This document shows, piece after piece, positions 13,445 to 25,600 of a stretch of DNA of 64,000 nucleotides. Below the pieces are notes generated by a model. That model did no database searches and was not told the DNA's origin. It was given only the letters and a program-made list of their open reading frames with translations. The stretch is from Symbiodinium natans (lineage: Eukaryota; Sar; Dinophyceae; Suessiales; Symbiodiniaceae). Each line of letters begins with the position of its first letter. Position 1 is the first letter of the stretch. Location: the NCBI GenBank assembly GCA_905221605.1, contig CAJNDS010002615.1, positions 98,501 through 162,500 on the forward strand, written 5' to 3'. The position numbers were made by a program, and so were the translations under genes.

Positions 13445-15103
13445 AAAAAAACCTATTCACGACCGTTAGTACAAGGGGGAACATCCCAAAGTTTAGACGT
13501 TTTTGGTTCAGGGTTTTGGAGTTTCCGGGCCTTGATGGGCGGAGGAGCCATCGGTAGGTTGCGAGGCGAGAAAGAAGGAAGGCATAGCTGACACAGACTG
13601 CGCAAGCATGTTCGAAACCCTAAGCCCTAAACCCTAAACCCTAAACCCTGAACCCTAAACCCTAAACCCTAAACCGCCTAAACCCTAAACCCTAAACCCT
13701 AGTCACTCTGTGTAACTGGAACCCATTTGTGCGACTCGCAGCTTGGAATGTCTTGGTGTCCAGGGCTTTCAAATACTTTTGTTCGGCCCAGTTCAGGTGG
13801 GTTCAGCGTTTAGGGCTGCATGGTGTAGGCATGTAGGGTTTAGGTTTTAGGGCATTTAGGTTTTAGGGATTTACATGTTAGGGATTTAGGCATGTAGGGT
13901 TTAGGGATTTAGGGATGTATATATATATATATATATAGGTATGAGGGTTTAGCGATTTCCCTTATGCCAACATCATATTGAAGCCTCAGTGCCCTTAAAT
14001 GGAGCCTACCCTAAACCCTAAACCCTAAACCTTAAACCCTAAACCCTAAATTTAAGAGCCTCCGGCTCAAGCCGCTGGAGCATAGTTGAAAGGTTTAAAC
14101 GCGCTCGTCAGCTCAAAGGATGCCAAAAAAGTTGATGTGCTTGAGCCTCTGTGAAACGTTGGGACCCAAACAGGAGCTGAAGCCAGCTTGAAGGCCAGGG
14201 CAGCCCCATCAATTGGTAGGGGGGCGGGCAGGGGGGTAGGGGGGGGGGGTAGGGGGGGGGGGGTGGGGGGGGGTGTGGGGGGGGGTGGGGCGGGGGGAGG
14301 TGGGGGGGGGGGGGGTAGGTGGGTGGGGGGGGTCTGGGCGGGTTTTAGCCCAAAGGGCCCCTATGTTCTGTGCGAAACCGCCTATGGTCCGTGAGTTTAT
14401 GCGGTGTGGGTGGCTGGCCCTCCATGGAAAAGCTGCCCGGGTACCCCCCCCCCCCCCCCCCCCCCCCCGCGTTTTGTAGCCTTGAACTCCAAACCCTCTA
14501 CAGCCCTCAGCAACCTACAGAAAGCACAGCTTCAGAAAAGGGAGTTTGGGTGGGAGTTTCGGGGTTAGGGTTTAGGGTTTAGGGTTTAGGGTTTAGGGTT
14601 TAGGGTTTAGGGTTTAGGGTTTAGGGTCACTTTACGACTTCCCAGAGACTCCACAACCCCTGAATTGAGGAACTAACATACCTTAAATCACATCAGGGTT
14701 CCTATTACAGTTTAAGGGATATTCCTCAATTAAGGGGTTTTGGAGTCTCTGACTTCACGTACTGCATGTTGGAACTGAGGTGGGAGGGAGAGTTCGTGTG
14801 GCCTGGCACGATGGCGCTTGCGTGATCCTGCAGCCATAAAGACTTCGAGAGCAATTCTAGGGTTTAGGGTTTCGGGTTTAGGGTTTAGGGTTTAGGATTT
14901 AGGATTTTGGGATTCTGCACTTTAATTAAGCCCTGAACCCTGGACCCGAAACGCAAAACTCTAAATGCTCAACCCTACACTTCCCTAAACTCTAAACCTG
15001 AGCCCATGAGTCAACCGGCCTACTCCTCCGCCTTCCTTGACTCCTGAGGCAGGACTTCTTGGAGAAGCACGCGCGACACTTCGCAAAGGCTAGACGACGC
15101 TGA
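3936..15103 (+). CDS. alpha/beta-hydrolase, acyl-protein thioesterase/carboxylesterase-like (about 17 exons)
   Basis: Assembled exons: 3936-3959, 4576-4607, 5079-5163, 5522-5563, 6365-6400, 6708-6732, 6915-6927, 7627-7663, 8491-8565, 9532-9549, 10266-10329, 10921-10941, 11303-11333, 11441-11456, 12373-12409, 13183-13211, 15053-15103 (TGA 15101-15103). They give about 211 aa, near the usual size of the family. Visible in order: TLIYLHGCS (oxyanion-side strand and loop), PGLRTVLPDAK, EPSWHAY, the nucleophile elbow GGASQGC (GxSxG), LGGFVGSVGFIP, FHGA, LPGLHIKEVKG, and RGHILDELL with the catalytic His. The family hydrolyses (thio)ester bonds in the cytosol; the substrate cannot be told. Oddities: the Asp expected after FHGAT is an Arg here, and the 10941 junction needs an AT donor, so exons 12-14 are least certain. 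The first exon and start ATG are tentative. GC donors dominate. Confidence 0.72.
4433..4550. repeat. CCCTAAA array upstream of hydrolase exon 2
   Basis: Near-perfect heptamers end about 25 nt before the exon at 4576. Confidence 0.95.
4654..4712. mobile_element. degraded family B inverted repeat
   Basis: The left end GGGATGTTCCCCCTCATGCT resembles family B. The right part (GGGGGTAATGTCA) is a poor inverse, so this is a decayed or partial copy. It lies about 45 nt downstream of hydrolase exon 2. Confidence 0.4.
4855..5070. repeat. CCCTAAA/CCCCAAA array upstream of hydrolase exon 3
   Basis: The array begins with CCCCAAA variants and becomes perfect CCCTAAA, ending a few nucleotides before the exon at 5079. 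Confidence 0.95.
5815..6183. repeat. CCCTAAACA/CCCTAAACC variant telomeric array
   Basis: A long array of nonamer-like variants (CCCTAAACA, CCCTAAACCC) lies in the intron before hydrolase exon 5. Blocks of the same variant are adjacent, indicating local homogenisation. It produces long FRV-rich open frames on the minus strand that are not genes. Confidence 0.9.
7866..7925. repeat. GT/GAGT microsatellite
   Basis: A (GT)n tract with an internal (GAGT)n block in a hydrolase intron. Confidence 0.85.
8491..8565 (+). CDS. hydrolase exon with the nucleophile elbow
   Basis: This 75-nt exon reads EVERLSGHGD, then RVFLGGASQGCTVAL. GASQG is the GxSxG nucleophile elbow of acyl-protein thioesterases. 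It is bounded by an AG acceptor (8489-8490) and a GC donor (8566-8567). A long CCCTAAA array (about 8290-8450) lies upstream and a TTTTAGGG-type array (about 8590-9010) downstream. It is the surest anchor of the first gene. Confidence 0.85.
8590..9030. repeat. GGGTTTTA variant array
   Basis: An octamer array (AGGGTTTT, with AGGGTCTT sub-blocks at about 8940-8990) directly follows hydrolase exon 9. It has the G-rich (TTTAGGG-like) strand on the coding strand. Confidence 0.9.
9532..9549 (+). CDS. 18-nt microexon of the hydrolase gene
   Basis: The 18-nt segment reads DTYLLQ and joins CTVAL to ARKLLLGGFVG, restoring the spacing between the nucleophile elbow and the GGFVG strand. It has AG|G before it and GC after it. 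It sits between a CCCTAAA block (9385-9500) and a TTTAGGG block (9614-9765). I found it by searching that polarity switch. Confidence 0.65.
13372..13487. mobile_element. family B element split by a poly-C/poly-A tract
   Basis: The left arm (AGATGCTCCCTGTATACCAA then CAGTCCTTAAT) and the right arm (GACCGTTAGTACAAGGGGGA then ACATCCC) match family B ends. They are separated by a C-tract running into an A-tract (about 13406-13451). It lies in the last intron of the hydrolase gene. Confidence 0.55.
14644..14750. mobile_element. inverted-repeat element, family C
   Basis: The terminal inverted repeats are about 28 nt, starting AGAGACTCCACAACCCCTGA at the left; the right end is the inverse with two or three differences. 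The roughly 50-bp centre is AT-rich. It directly follows a TTTAGGG array (14565-14626) in the last hydrolase intron. Confidence 0.65.
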
Positions 15104-18100
15104 AAGTCGCCACTTGGGGGGGGCGGGGGGTTCGTAGGCAGGAAGAAGTGGGGTTATAAGTTATGAGCAGGGCGTAATTTCGACACAGTTCTATACCCAA
15201 AAGCCGAAGCCTTTGCTTTGGGGGCCGTTTTCACTTGACCATCTACCCATGCACCATGAACCCCCCCCTGTGGTTGCCAGAAAATGTTCCCAAGAACCAG
15301 GCTTGGCATTGAAGATGCATCCCCTCTGCCCCGCAACGCCCGGCAAGCAAAGGCTTGTGAAGGACCTGTTGGAATGAAGTGGTAGGCTTTGTTTCTAAGT
15401 CTCTGTTGGAGTTGACATGCTAGACCAAAACACCCTAAAACCCACACTAAGCCCTAAACCCTGAACCCTGAACCCTGAACCCAAAACCCTAAACTGCAAC
15501 CTGTAGCCCCTGAAGCCGTTCTTGCAGAGAACGCCCCTTCGGCCTCTGCCGGGCAGCTGCGCGGGAAAAGGAGGGATGAGAGCTTTGGATCAGTTTCAAC
15601 ACGACAAAAACTAGGAAGGCCCTTGGTTTGCCTTGTGTCTTGTCATTGGTTTTTCTGTTGGGGAGGGGGAGAACATATCCTTTACGGGGGCTTAGGGAAG
15701 AGGTTTCGCAGGTTTCGAAGGCCAACCAAGAAACAGGATGAATTCGATCACCACTTTTTAACCCTGGGGACACTCCTTTCAGCCGCCTCCGGGCCATTTC
15801 AAAATTTTCCAGATCCTCAACGTCATTGACCGTATTCGGTTTTGGGATTTAGGGTTTCGGGTTTGGGGTTTAGGGCTCGGGGTTTAGGATTTTAATCAAC
15901 AGCCTCAAGAGAGACGCTACGACTTGGATGATTCCTTGCTCGAGGCTGTGCGTATTAGGTAATCCCCCCCCCCTCCCCCACCGGCTGTGTAGCTTTTTCG
16001 CAAGTTGCACCTGCCGCAAATGCACATGCCTCGTGCAGATATACATGTTTATCAATATTCAATTGCATGCGTAGGTAGGCATCTATAAGCCTTCAGTTCA
16101 GTTCGATTGTACACACACGTATGCAGAGACGGCTGGAGGATTTTGTGCAACGGAGTGGTTCCCACGAGCATGTTTGTGTATATACTCGAGACCAACAGTG
16201 TCTCAACAGGACTCAGTGCTGACAGCGCTGGGTTCGGCTCTTTCCAGCGCTGAGCGTCCGGCTGCGAGAGCTTTTCGGGTCGTCTCGATGCAAAGAGATC
16301 CCACGCGTCGATAGAAGGGTTTAGGGGTAAGGGTTTAGGGTTTAGGTTTTAGGGTTTAGGGTTTAGGGTTTAGGGTTTCGGGTTTAGGGTTTAGGGTTTA
16401 GGGTATACGGTTCACGGTTTAGGGTTTAGGGTTTGGGGTTTCGGGTTTAGCTGCAGCCCTCAGAGCTTTTGCAAGGGCCTTGCCATTGAGACTCGTCGTC
16501 CATACATGTTGCCCTGGGGGGCGGGGTTCTGGAACAGGCACAGAGGCAACGCGCACCCGTAGAGTAAGTCCTAAACAGTCCTAATTTACCCTAACCCTAT
16601 AAACCCTAAACCCTAGACCCTAGACCCTAAACCCTAAACCTTAAACCTTAAGCCACCAGGGACCCTGAACCCTAAAGCCAGCTTGTAACCCGTCTCGGGG
16701 TTCGCACAACCCTGCTTCGTGAGGTTGTACCTTTCGTAATCCCTTATCCCTAAATCACAATGTCCATATGAGCTACACCCTGCTTCGCGAGGTTCGTCAT
16801 GAATGGTCAAGTGCTGCTCGCTTTGAGCGGAGTACTACCGCGTAGCCTCGGACCCAGAGAATGTCCTTATTCCCTTGTTTTAGGCGGTTTACGGTTTAGG
16901 GTTTGGGATTTAGGGTTGAGGGTTTAGGGTTTAGGTTTCTCTGATGAGTCCCTTTCAGCATACAAATGGGTGCCCTTCTAGTCCTAGAATATTCCGGGAC
17001 TTTTGTAGGAACTGATGCATTCCCGGACCCCACCGGGCACGTAGCTGTGCAGCTTGCTCAGCCAGTGAACCGACGCTAAACCGTAAACCCTAAACCCCAA
17101 ACCCTAAACCCTAAACCCCAAACCCTAAACCCTAAACCCCAAACCCAAACCCTAAACCCTAAAACCTGAGCCCGCTAAACCCTAAACCCTGAACCCTAAA
17201 CCCTAAACCCTAAGCCCTGCGTCTGATCCATCAAGCGTGTAACCTCGGCATCAGCGGTTGAGGGGTCAGGGGCTTAGGATGGATGGGTATTGAGGCTCGG
17301 ACGTGCACCTTTCCCCAAGCCAGCACTGCAAAAACTCTCAAGGTGAAATTTCAGAGAGATTCGGCTTTAGGTTCTAGGGCTTAGGGTTTAGAATTTATGC
17401 TTCAGGGTTGAGGGCTTCAGGGTTGAGGGTTCAGGTATGTAGGGTTCTCCAAGTCAACCAGGGTTACCGGGTTACTGCACAATTTCCATACCTTCCTGGC
17501 TGGCCGCGTCAGAGCCCGCGGGCTGCAAAATGTGTTGCGAAGCAGAGGAGGCACATGCGCTCAACATCATGGCCTAATTAAGGGGAATTTAATAATTAGG
17601 ACAGGGTTTGGGGGTTTCTATAGTAGAATAGCAAAGGGATCATAAGGGAATGTGATTGGTAATTATTCTGACCCCTATATCAGCTTCTGCAGGGGTCCTG
17701 TCTTCGCTTCAGGGTTTTGTTATAAGGGTTTATAGGGCTTAAACGGTTTATAGGGCTTATTGGGCTTACAGGCTTTATAGGGTTTGCAGGGTTTACAGGG
17801 TTAGAGGGGTTACAGGATTTATTGTTTATAGGGTTTTAACTGTAGGGCTTGGGGTTCTTCATTTTGCAGGAGCCAAATGCCTTCATGCTTTCAACCATGA
17901 TGGGAGACCTAGACAGGGAGTCCAGGACCTGTCTACGTGAGAACTTGCTAGCCCAGTGGTACCCTTTACTTCCTTTTTCTTTGGGGGGGGGGGGGGGGCT
18001 GGGTTCCCGTTTTAACGTAACCAACCCAAAAAAGGGTTTAGGGTCTAGGGTTAGGGGAGCCCCAACAAAGGGCGCCCCTTGTTCTAATATGCTTTGCTGG

Positions 18101-19696
18101 GCTAGCAAGAGAAAGAGAGCTGTGTGGTTGCGGGATCTTCCTTTCGAAGTTCCGCGCCAGCTCAGCCTGGCTCGGCGCTAGAAAGCAAAATCGCGGCGCG
18201 CGCCTGGAAAGCAACCCTAAACCCCAAAACCGTGAAACCCTAAACCCTGAACCCTAAACCCTAAACCCTAAGCCCTAAAACCCTAAACCCTAAAAACCCT
18301 AAACCCCAAAAACCCCAAACCCTAAAACCCTAAACCCTAAAAACCCTAAACCCCAAAAACCCCAAACCCCAAAACCCTAGACCCAAAAAGCCCTAAACAC
18401 TAGACCCCACAGTCCCCACAAATGAGTTCCTCCAACTCCGCCCGTCCAGGGACCCGACGTTCAGGGGTATGACGGTGACGTTTTCCTTTTTCCCTCAGCA
18501 GTAAAACCCTACTCCCCAATGGGTTCTCGCCAGGACGCAGCCACAAAATTCCCGAAGCCCCGTAACCCCAAAACCATCCAAAATCTAAACCCTAAACCGA
18601 GGCTTGCAGCCCTAATGCCCTCACTCACCCTCAATTCCCGGCCCCTACCTGGAGGTTGCTAAGGCTCAAGATCAGCAAGTGCTCTTCCGACCTCATCTCT
18701 TCTTTTGTGCGCAACCTGGCGGCACACCCTCAACCCAAAGAACCCTCAACCTTTGGCAACTTCCACTTCGCTTCAGACAGGGCTCCTCATTGCAGGTGTA
18801 CAGGGGCTGCGTGTTGTCCGAGGAGAGCTGTTCACATTGTTGAAAAGCCCCGGGTGGGTAGGGCTCAAATTGAATTTAGGGTTTAGGGTTTAGGGTTTAG
18901 GATTTAGGGTTTAGGGTTTAGGGTTTAGGGTTTAGGGTTTAGGGTTTAGGGTTTAGGGTTTAGCGTCCTGAACCCGAAGTGACCATAATATTCCGTCGGT
19001 GCAAGCACAGGAAGCATCAAGAAACTGTGCACATGCCTCGTCCAGGACCTGATTTAGGGGCGCGGGCTTACGGGGCTTAGGTCATAGGCCGTGCTTAGAG
19101 TTTAGTTTTAGGGTTTAGGGTTTGGGACATACCTTTTCACATTTTCTGGGCAGCTGTTAGGGAACTATAGGTCAACCCATATTGTACGTACCATCATCGG
19201 GATACCTAAACATTCTTCTGTTGACGGCAACTCAACCAAGGGCTTTACAGCAACCCTACACCCTACACCCTAAACCCTAAACCCTAAACCCTAAACCCTA
19301 AACCCTAAACCCTACACCCTAAACCCTAAACCCTAAACCCTAAACCCTAAACCCTCTACCCTCTAAACCCTAAACCCTAACCCCCGCAGCCCCTAAAAAG
19401 AGAGGCAACTTCGGGGCTTCGGACTGCAGTCGTTACGTGGAACACGCCAGCCCACACAAACAGAAGCCGCCTGAATGCCCCCGACATCCCTGAAGGGTTC
19501 AGGGTTTTGGGGTATTAGGGTTTTGGGGTTTTTGGGGTTTTTGGGTTTAGGGTTTAGGGTCTTAGGTTTTAGGTTTTGGGTTTTAGGGTTTAGGGTTTAG
19601 AAGTTTAGAAGTTTAAGGCTTTTATGGCTGGGTTCAGGCCTTTCGTTTTTTCGGGTTTAGGGCCGCTTCTCCGCGAAGAAGAGCTCGTCCAAGGCC
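15104..19696. other. intergenic region between hydrolase and enolase
   Basis: This stretch contains TTTAGGG and CCCTAAA arrays (16320-16450, 16590-16660, 17078-17215, 18205-18410, 18875-18963, 19258-19385, 19500-19655). It also holds a weak inverted repeat around 17580-17710 and variant arrays of GGGTTTATA type (17715-17835). I found no exon that I could assign to a protein family. Untranslated exons of enolase could lie near 19386-19495 or 19660-19696. Confidence 0.5.
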
Positions 19697-22600
19697 ATGG
19701 CCGCCAAGATCAGGCAGATTCGCGCTCGCGAAATTTTTGACTCCCGTGGCTGCGGCTGAAGTTTAGGGTTTATGGGGTTTGGGCGACCTTAGGCACCCTA
19801 AATCCTAACCCTAAACCCTAAACCCTAAACCCTAAACCGTAAACCCTAAACCCCAACATTGCAAGCCAGGGTTCGGAGCTTCGGTTCGGGGCCGGACACA
19901 CCACTTCCCGAAGTTGGAGTTTTGGGGCTTCGGGAAGAGTAAGGTGCAGGATTCTCAAGTTCTGTATTTGGGTTTAGGGTTTAGGGTTTATAGAAGGTGT
20001 ATAGGGTTTGTGTCCCGGGTTTTGACCGAAAGTTTTTTTTGCTCTGAGCTGCCTGAAAAACCTTGAAAATGGGACTCGGAGCCTGGTAAAAGGCTTGGAG
20101 GCCTGGGCGGAGGCCTTTGAAACAGGCTTGAACGGGATTTGGTGAAGCGGCTTGGAGCGATGGGGTTTTTGGGGCTGGGCCTGGAGTTTGTAAGGGCGAA
20201 CTGACCGAAAGTTTTGACCGAGCTCCTCACGCAATAGTCTTTCATGTAGTGGCGAACATATAGTACACAGCTCTCCTGCGAACGTAAGGTCTGTGGCTCT
20301 CCCTTTGATTGCGTTCAAGGTACATGACCCTCCTTTCCTGAAGGTACATGGCCCTTCTCTGGTCTCCTTCAATTAAGGGCGAACATAAGGTACATGGTTC
20401 TTTTATTCTCTTTTAGCTAAGGTCGAAGGTCGAACATAAAGCACGTGGCCTTCCTCTGCTACCTTTCAATTGAGCTCTCCTTCAATGAAGGGTGAACATA
20501 AGGTCTATGGCCCTCAATTTTGTTCTCCTTCCATGAAAAAGCGAAAATGAGGTCGAGGTCTGAGGCCTTGTATCCACTTTCAAGTAAGGGCGAACATAAG
20601 GTACATGGCCTTCCTTCATTCCCCTTCAATTAAGGGCGAACATAAGGTCTGTGCTCCTCTTCATTCTGTTCTCCTTCAGTTAGAGGCGAACACGAGGTCT
20701 ATGGCCCTCGAGCCACTTTCAAGCCAGACGTAAGTTATTCTCCTTTAAGCTCTATGGCTGTCCTTTACTCTGCTCTCCTTCAATTAAGGTCGAACATAAG
20801 GTTTGCGGCCTTCCTTTGCTCTGTTCTCCTTCAATTAAGGGCGAACATAGGGTCTATGGCCCTTTATTCGCTGTCAAGGAAGGGCACATGGCCCTCCTCT
20901 ACTCTCCTTCAATTGAGGCGAACAGAAGGTACATAGCCCGTATTCTTTCTATCAAGGAAGGCGAACATCCTTTGGTGGAAGGTCTATGGCAGTCCTCTGC
21001 TCTGCTCTCCTTCAATTAAGGTCGAACATAAGGTTCAGGGCGAACGTGTCTATGGCCCTCTATCCACTTTGAAGGAAGGGTACATGGGCCTCCTCTATTC
21101 TCCTTCAATTAAGGGCGAACATAAGGCACATAGCCCATTCTCAATCAAATGAAGGGCAATATGAGCGTGACTCCTTTGGTGGAAGGTCTATGCCCTACCT
21201 TTCTGTGATTCTTCAATCAAGGGCGAACATAAGGTACATGGCTCTCTCTCCGTTTTGGAAGGGTTGGCAGGGCCAAAAGCTTCGAAGTTAATTTGCCCCT
21301 ATACACCTTCTATTTATTTTTGGCTTGAGGGTTTAGGGTTTGGGGTTTAGGGTTTAGGGTTTAGGGTTTAGGGTTTAGGGTTTAGGGTTGCCCGTAGTGT
21401 AGACCCCCACATTCTAGGATTCCCTTACAATGAGGACCCGAGAAGGTACCTTGAATTTCGGAATACCCCACATGAAGAACTAGCAAATTGTAGGGTTTGT
21501 CAGGGCTCCGGGGTGTTCGAGCTCTTTTGGGGTTTCGGGCTGTTTCGGGTGTATTGGTTCAGGGTTTGAGGGTTCGGTGTGTGCGTGGGTGCCCTAACGA
21601 TTACCAATTCCCCTTGACCCTAAACCCTAAACCCTACACCCTAGGTGCAGATTTTGGGGCTTAGGCTTCGGTCATGCTGCCTCGGAGCTTAACGGCCGCA
21701 GGGCAAGCATGTACATGAGGCCGTTGCCTAGGAAAAGTCTCAGCAGAGGGATCTAACTCCCCATTAGGAACTAGTAAGGCCGCCCATCAACCCTAAAACT
21801 CTGAACCCTAAACCCTGAACCCGAAACCCTGAACCCTGAACCCTTTGCTCTAAACCCCAGGCCTTACCAAGTTAAGGCATGTTGGGAATCCTCCCAGGTG
21901 GCAACCCCACTGTGGAGGTGGACCTCTGCACTGAGGACACCGGAAGGGGGGGGGGGGAGGAGATACGTGAAGCAGGGATTTTAGGATTCAGGGTTTAGGG
22001 TTTAGGGTTTAGGGTGACCTCATCCAGAGACCCTAAAACCTTCATGCCATCTCTAGGAGAGAACATGGCCCCTTAGTATGCTCTCGTAAGGCGGTCGTTT
22101 CTGAAGCATGTGTTCACCATATATACCTTGCACCCCAAACCCTAGACCACGCCGTAAACCCTCAATCCTAAACCCTACGTCCTAAACCCTGAGCCCGAAA
22201 CCTAAACCATCCTGTGGTATACAAAAGGGTTCCAAAGGTTCAAGGGTGCCCTCGGAACTCCTTGAGAGACCATCAACTTATCGGGTCCTTAACGGAGGGG
22301 GAGTGCATGGGGGGCAGGTACCTAGAAAACCTCAGAGAAGCTAGGGAGCCTAAAACCCTAACCCCATGAAGCCCCCCGCCCCTTCCCGCCCCGCCCCCCC
22401 CTCCCCAAACAAAGGGTTTACAGTTCAGGGTTCAAAGCTTCAGGTTTTCAGGGGGTGTAGAGATGTTATATGCTTGTCACTCTTTTTTCAGCCCTAATAT
22501 ATTCCCTATGAGGGCTATTAAGGTCTCTCAGTAGAAGGGGGAACACCCTAAACCCTAGACCCCAAATCCCAAACCGTAAACCCTAGGACTGTTAAAAAGG

Positions 22601-25600
22601 GGCCACCAAAAAAGCCAGCAGCTTCCCAGACGGCCCTGTTCCGCGCTGCCGTGCCCAGTGGCGCCAGCACCGGCGCACGGCCTCAGTCTTCGTGCTTTTG
22701 TTTGAGGGTTTGGGGGTCGTGGGGTTGTAGGGCTTGGGGTTTGGGGGTTTAGGGTTTGGGGTTAGGGGTTTAGGGTTTGGGGTTTAGGGGTTAAGGGGTT
22801 TGGGGTTTAGGGGTTTAGGGGGTTTGGGTTCAGGGATGTAGGTTGTGGGAAGAGGGGCGGAGTTTGTGTTGGGGGCTAGTGTTGCCGGTTTGGGGTTTAG
22901 GGTTTCAAGTAGGGCTCTTCATCTGGTTGCTACCTTCTACTTGGAGGTTCATGATACTTAGTAACCCAAGTATAACTGTACTCATGACCCACTTAGAACC
23001 CTCTTAGGGTTCTGAAAGGGCTTATATGCCGGTTACAACTGCACTAAGACTTGGGTTATAAGTACACTTAACCTCCAAGTGGCCGAGGTTCTTGTCAGAT
23101 GCGAATACCCTGCTGCTAGTTCTGTGTAGGAAATTAGGGAGTTAGGCACCCTAACAGCCGGGCGAATTCCCTAATTTCTAAGACTGAGCGCTGGGCATCG
23201 CCCACATGGTAAACAGACATCCACCGTAAATACTCGAAAAGCCCCAAACTCAGATACTTAACAGCTAAACCTTGCAATTGAATTGATTGAGAGAAGCTAC
23301 AACCCTAAACCCTAAACCCTAAACCCTAAACCCTAAACCCTAAACCCTAGACCCTAGACCCTAGACCCTAAACCCTAAACCTATAACCTATCAACCTTAA
23401 ACAACTGAGAGAAGCTACTAGAGAGGAGTTCATTGAACTCTGCCGCCAACATTCTCACAACAAGGAACCCTACAGCCTACACTCCACAACCCCTAAGCCC
23501 TTCGACTTCCTAAAGCCTAAACCCTAAACCCTAAACCCTAAACCCTAAACCCTAAACCCTAAACCCTAAACCCTAAGCCCTAAACCGTGCACTCCCTAAA
23601 CCCTGCAACCCTAAACCTAAGCCCCAAACCTTGCCCCCTAGACCCTAAACCCTAAACCCTAAACCCTAAACCCTAAACCCTAAACCCTAAACCCTAAACC
23701 CTAAACCCTAAACCCTAAACCCTAAACCCTACACTCCCTAAACCCTACACTCCCTAAACCCTACACTCCCTAAACCCTAAACCCTAAACCCTAAACCCTA
23801 AACCCTAAACCCTAAACCCTAAACCCTAAACCCTAAACCCTACACTCCCTAAACCTGCAAACCACAGGCATCTACGAGGCCCTGGAGTTGCGCGACGGCG
23901 TCAAGGAGAGAGTTGAGGGTTTTGGGCTTAAGGTTTGTAGCTGGCCCCCATGTAAGGGTTTAGGGTTTAGGGAATGCAGGGTTTAGGGTTAGGGTTTAGG
24001 GTTTTAGGGTTTAGGGTTTAGGGTTTAGGGTTTAGGGTTTAGGGTTTAGGGTTTAGGGTTTAGGCTTAAACAGGGCACATCATGTAGATCAAGTGCCCAT
24101 GCGCTTGCGAGGAATCAATTGTGTCGCTGTGACTCCTTGTCGCGAGGAACGCTTGCTCGGAAAGGGCGTCCAGAAGGCTGTGCTTCTCCTCCATGCCACA
24201 CGTGGCGGTTGTTCTGTGGTTTAGGGCTTAGGGTTTAGGGTTTAGGGTTCAGGGTTTGGGGTTTGTTTTTCTGGGATCCTTTGATGCGATTCTCTACTGT
24301 ACGAAGTGCTCGCATGGCTGCACTGCCTACTTCAACGAGCCAGCCCTCTCGCAACGGTTCCAAGGTACTTGTCCGGATAATTTACCCCCAAAGTAGTTGT
24401 AATTGTAAGAACCCTAAAGTAGCCACCATGTGGGTATATGGGCGCCCTCATCTCTGGGCCTACGAGGAGGCACAGGGTGGATTTATAGCTGCTGTAATCA
24501 GCCCCAAAAACTTTTGAAGTGTTCTGGGAGGGTGGTTTAAGGGGTGAAAAAACACCCAAGGTTCCCTAATACTCCCCACGACTCCCTAAGGCTCCCTAAG
24601 ATTCCCTAAGGTTCCCTAGGTGCCTACCCCCCAAAGCCCCCCTCGCTTAAGAGCCCCTTACATAAAACTTCGATAGCCCCTAGGCAGTATTTGAAAACCT
24701 TGCTTCTAAGCCTTTAACCCCGAAGCCCTAACCCCTAATGCCCTCAAGCCCCAAACCCTAAATCCTCATGCTCTCAAAACATTCAAACCCTCAAGCCCCA
24801 AAGCCCTCAAACTCGAGACCCTAAAACCCTACAATCCTAAAGGCCTCAAACCCCAAAACCCTCAACCCCCAAAACCCTACTGCTGTAAACACCCTCAAAT
24901 AAGACCCTAAAACCCCTAAAAGCCCTAGAGAAAACACTGAAAAGGGGCGGCCTTGCGGGTGCCAGGCGGTGGCCAATGTCAACGACATCATCGCCCCGAA
25001 GCTGATCGGCATGGAGGCCAATCTCTGAGGAACTTTAAGGGGGCTTAGGGGTTTTAGGGTTTTTAGGGTTTTTAGGGTTTTTAGGGTTTTTAGGGTTCTT
25101 AGGGTTTTTAGGGTTTTTAGGGCTTTTAGGGCTTTTAGGGTTTTTAGGGTTTTTGGGGTTTTTAGGGTTTTTAGGGTTTTTAGGGTTTTTAGGGTTTTTA
25201 GGGTTTTTAGGGTTTAGGGCTTAGAGGTTTTGAACATATTTAGGGGTTTAGGGGGTTTGGGGTGAGGGCTTGAACTTTAGGGGTTTAGGGTTTCGGGTGT
25301 GCGGCTGAGGGTTCGATTCCAAATATCATGCGGAAGCTTCTATTCAGAGAACCCGAGCAATGGTCGCAGTAGAGGTTGCACAGCTATATTGGTTTGTTAA
25401 GTTGTGCGCAGGCAAGATAGCCGGAAAGGCGGCGCAAATTTTGAGGGCTGCCAGACAAGATGGTCTTGCGTAAGTAGGCAGCGTTTTCAGACCAACGGCA
25501 CAGGCTTTGCAAACACAGGTTTAGGGTTTCGGGTTTAGGGTTGAGGGTTTAAGGTTCAGGGTCCAGGGTTTAGGGTTTAGGGTTTAGGGTGATCATCCAT

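Noticed and set aside
14188-14479. Glycine-rich ORFs
   Set aside because: They come from G-tracts and C-tracts with no conserved protein signal.
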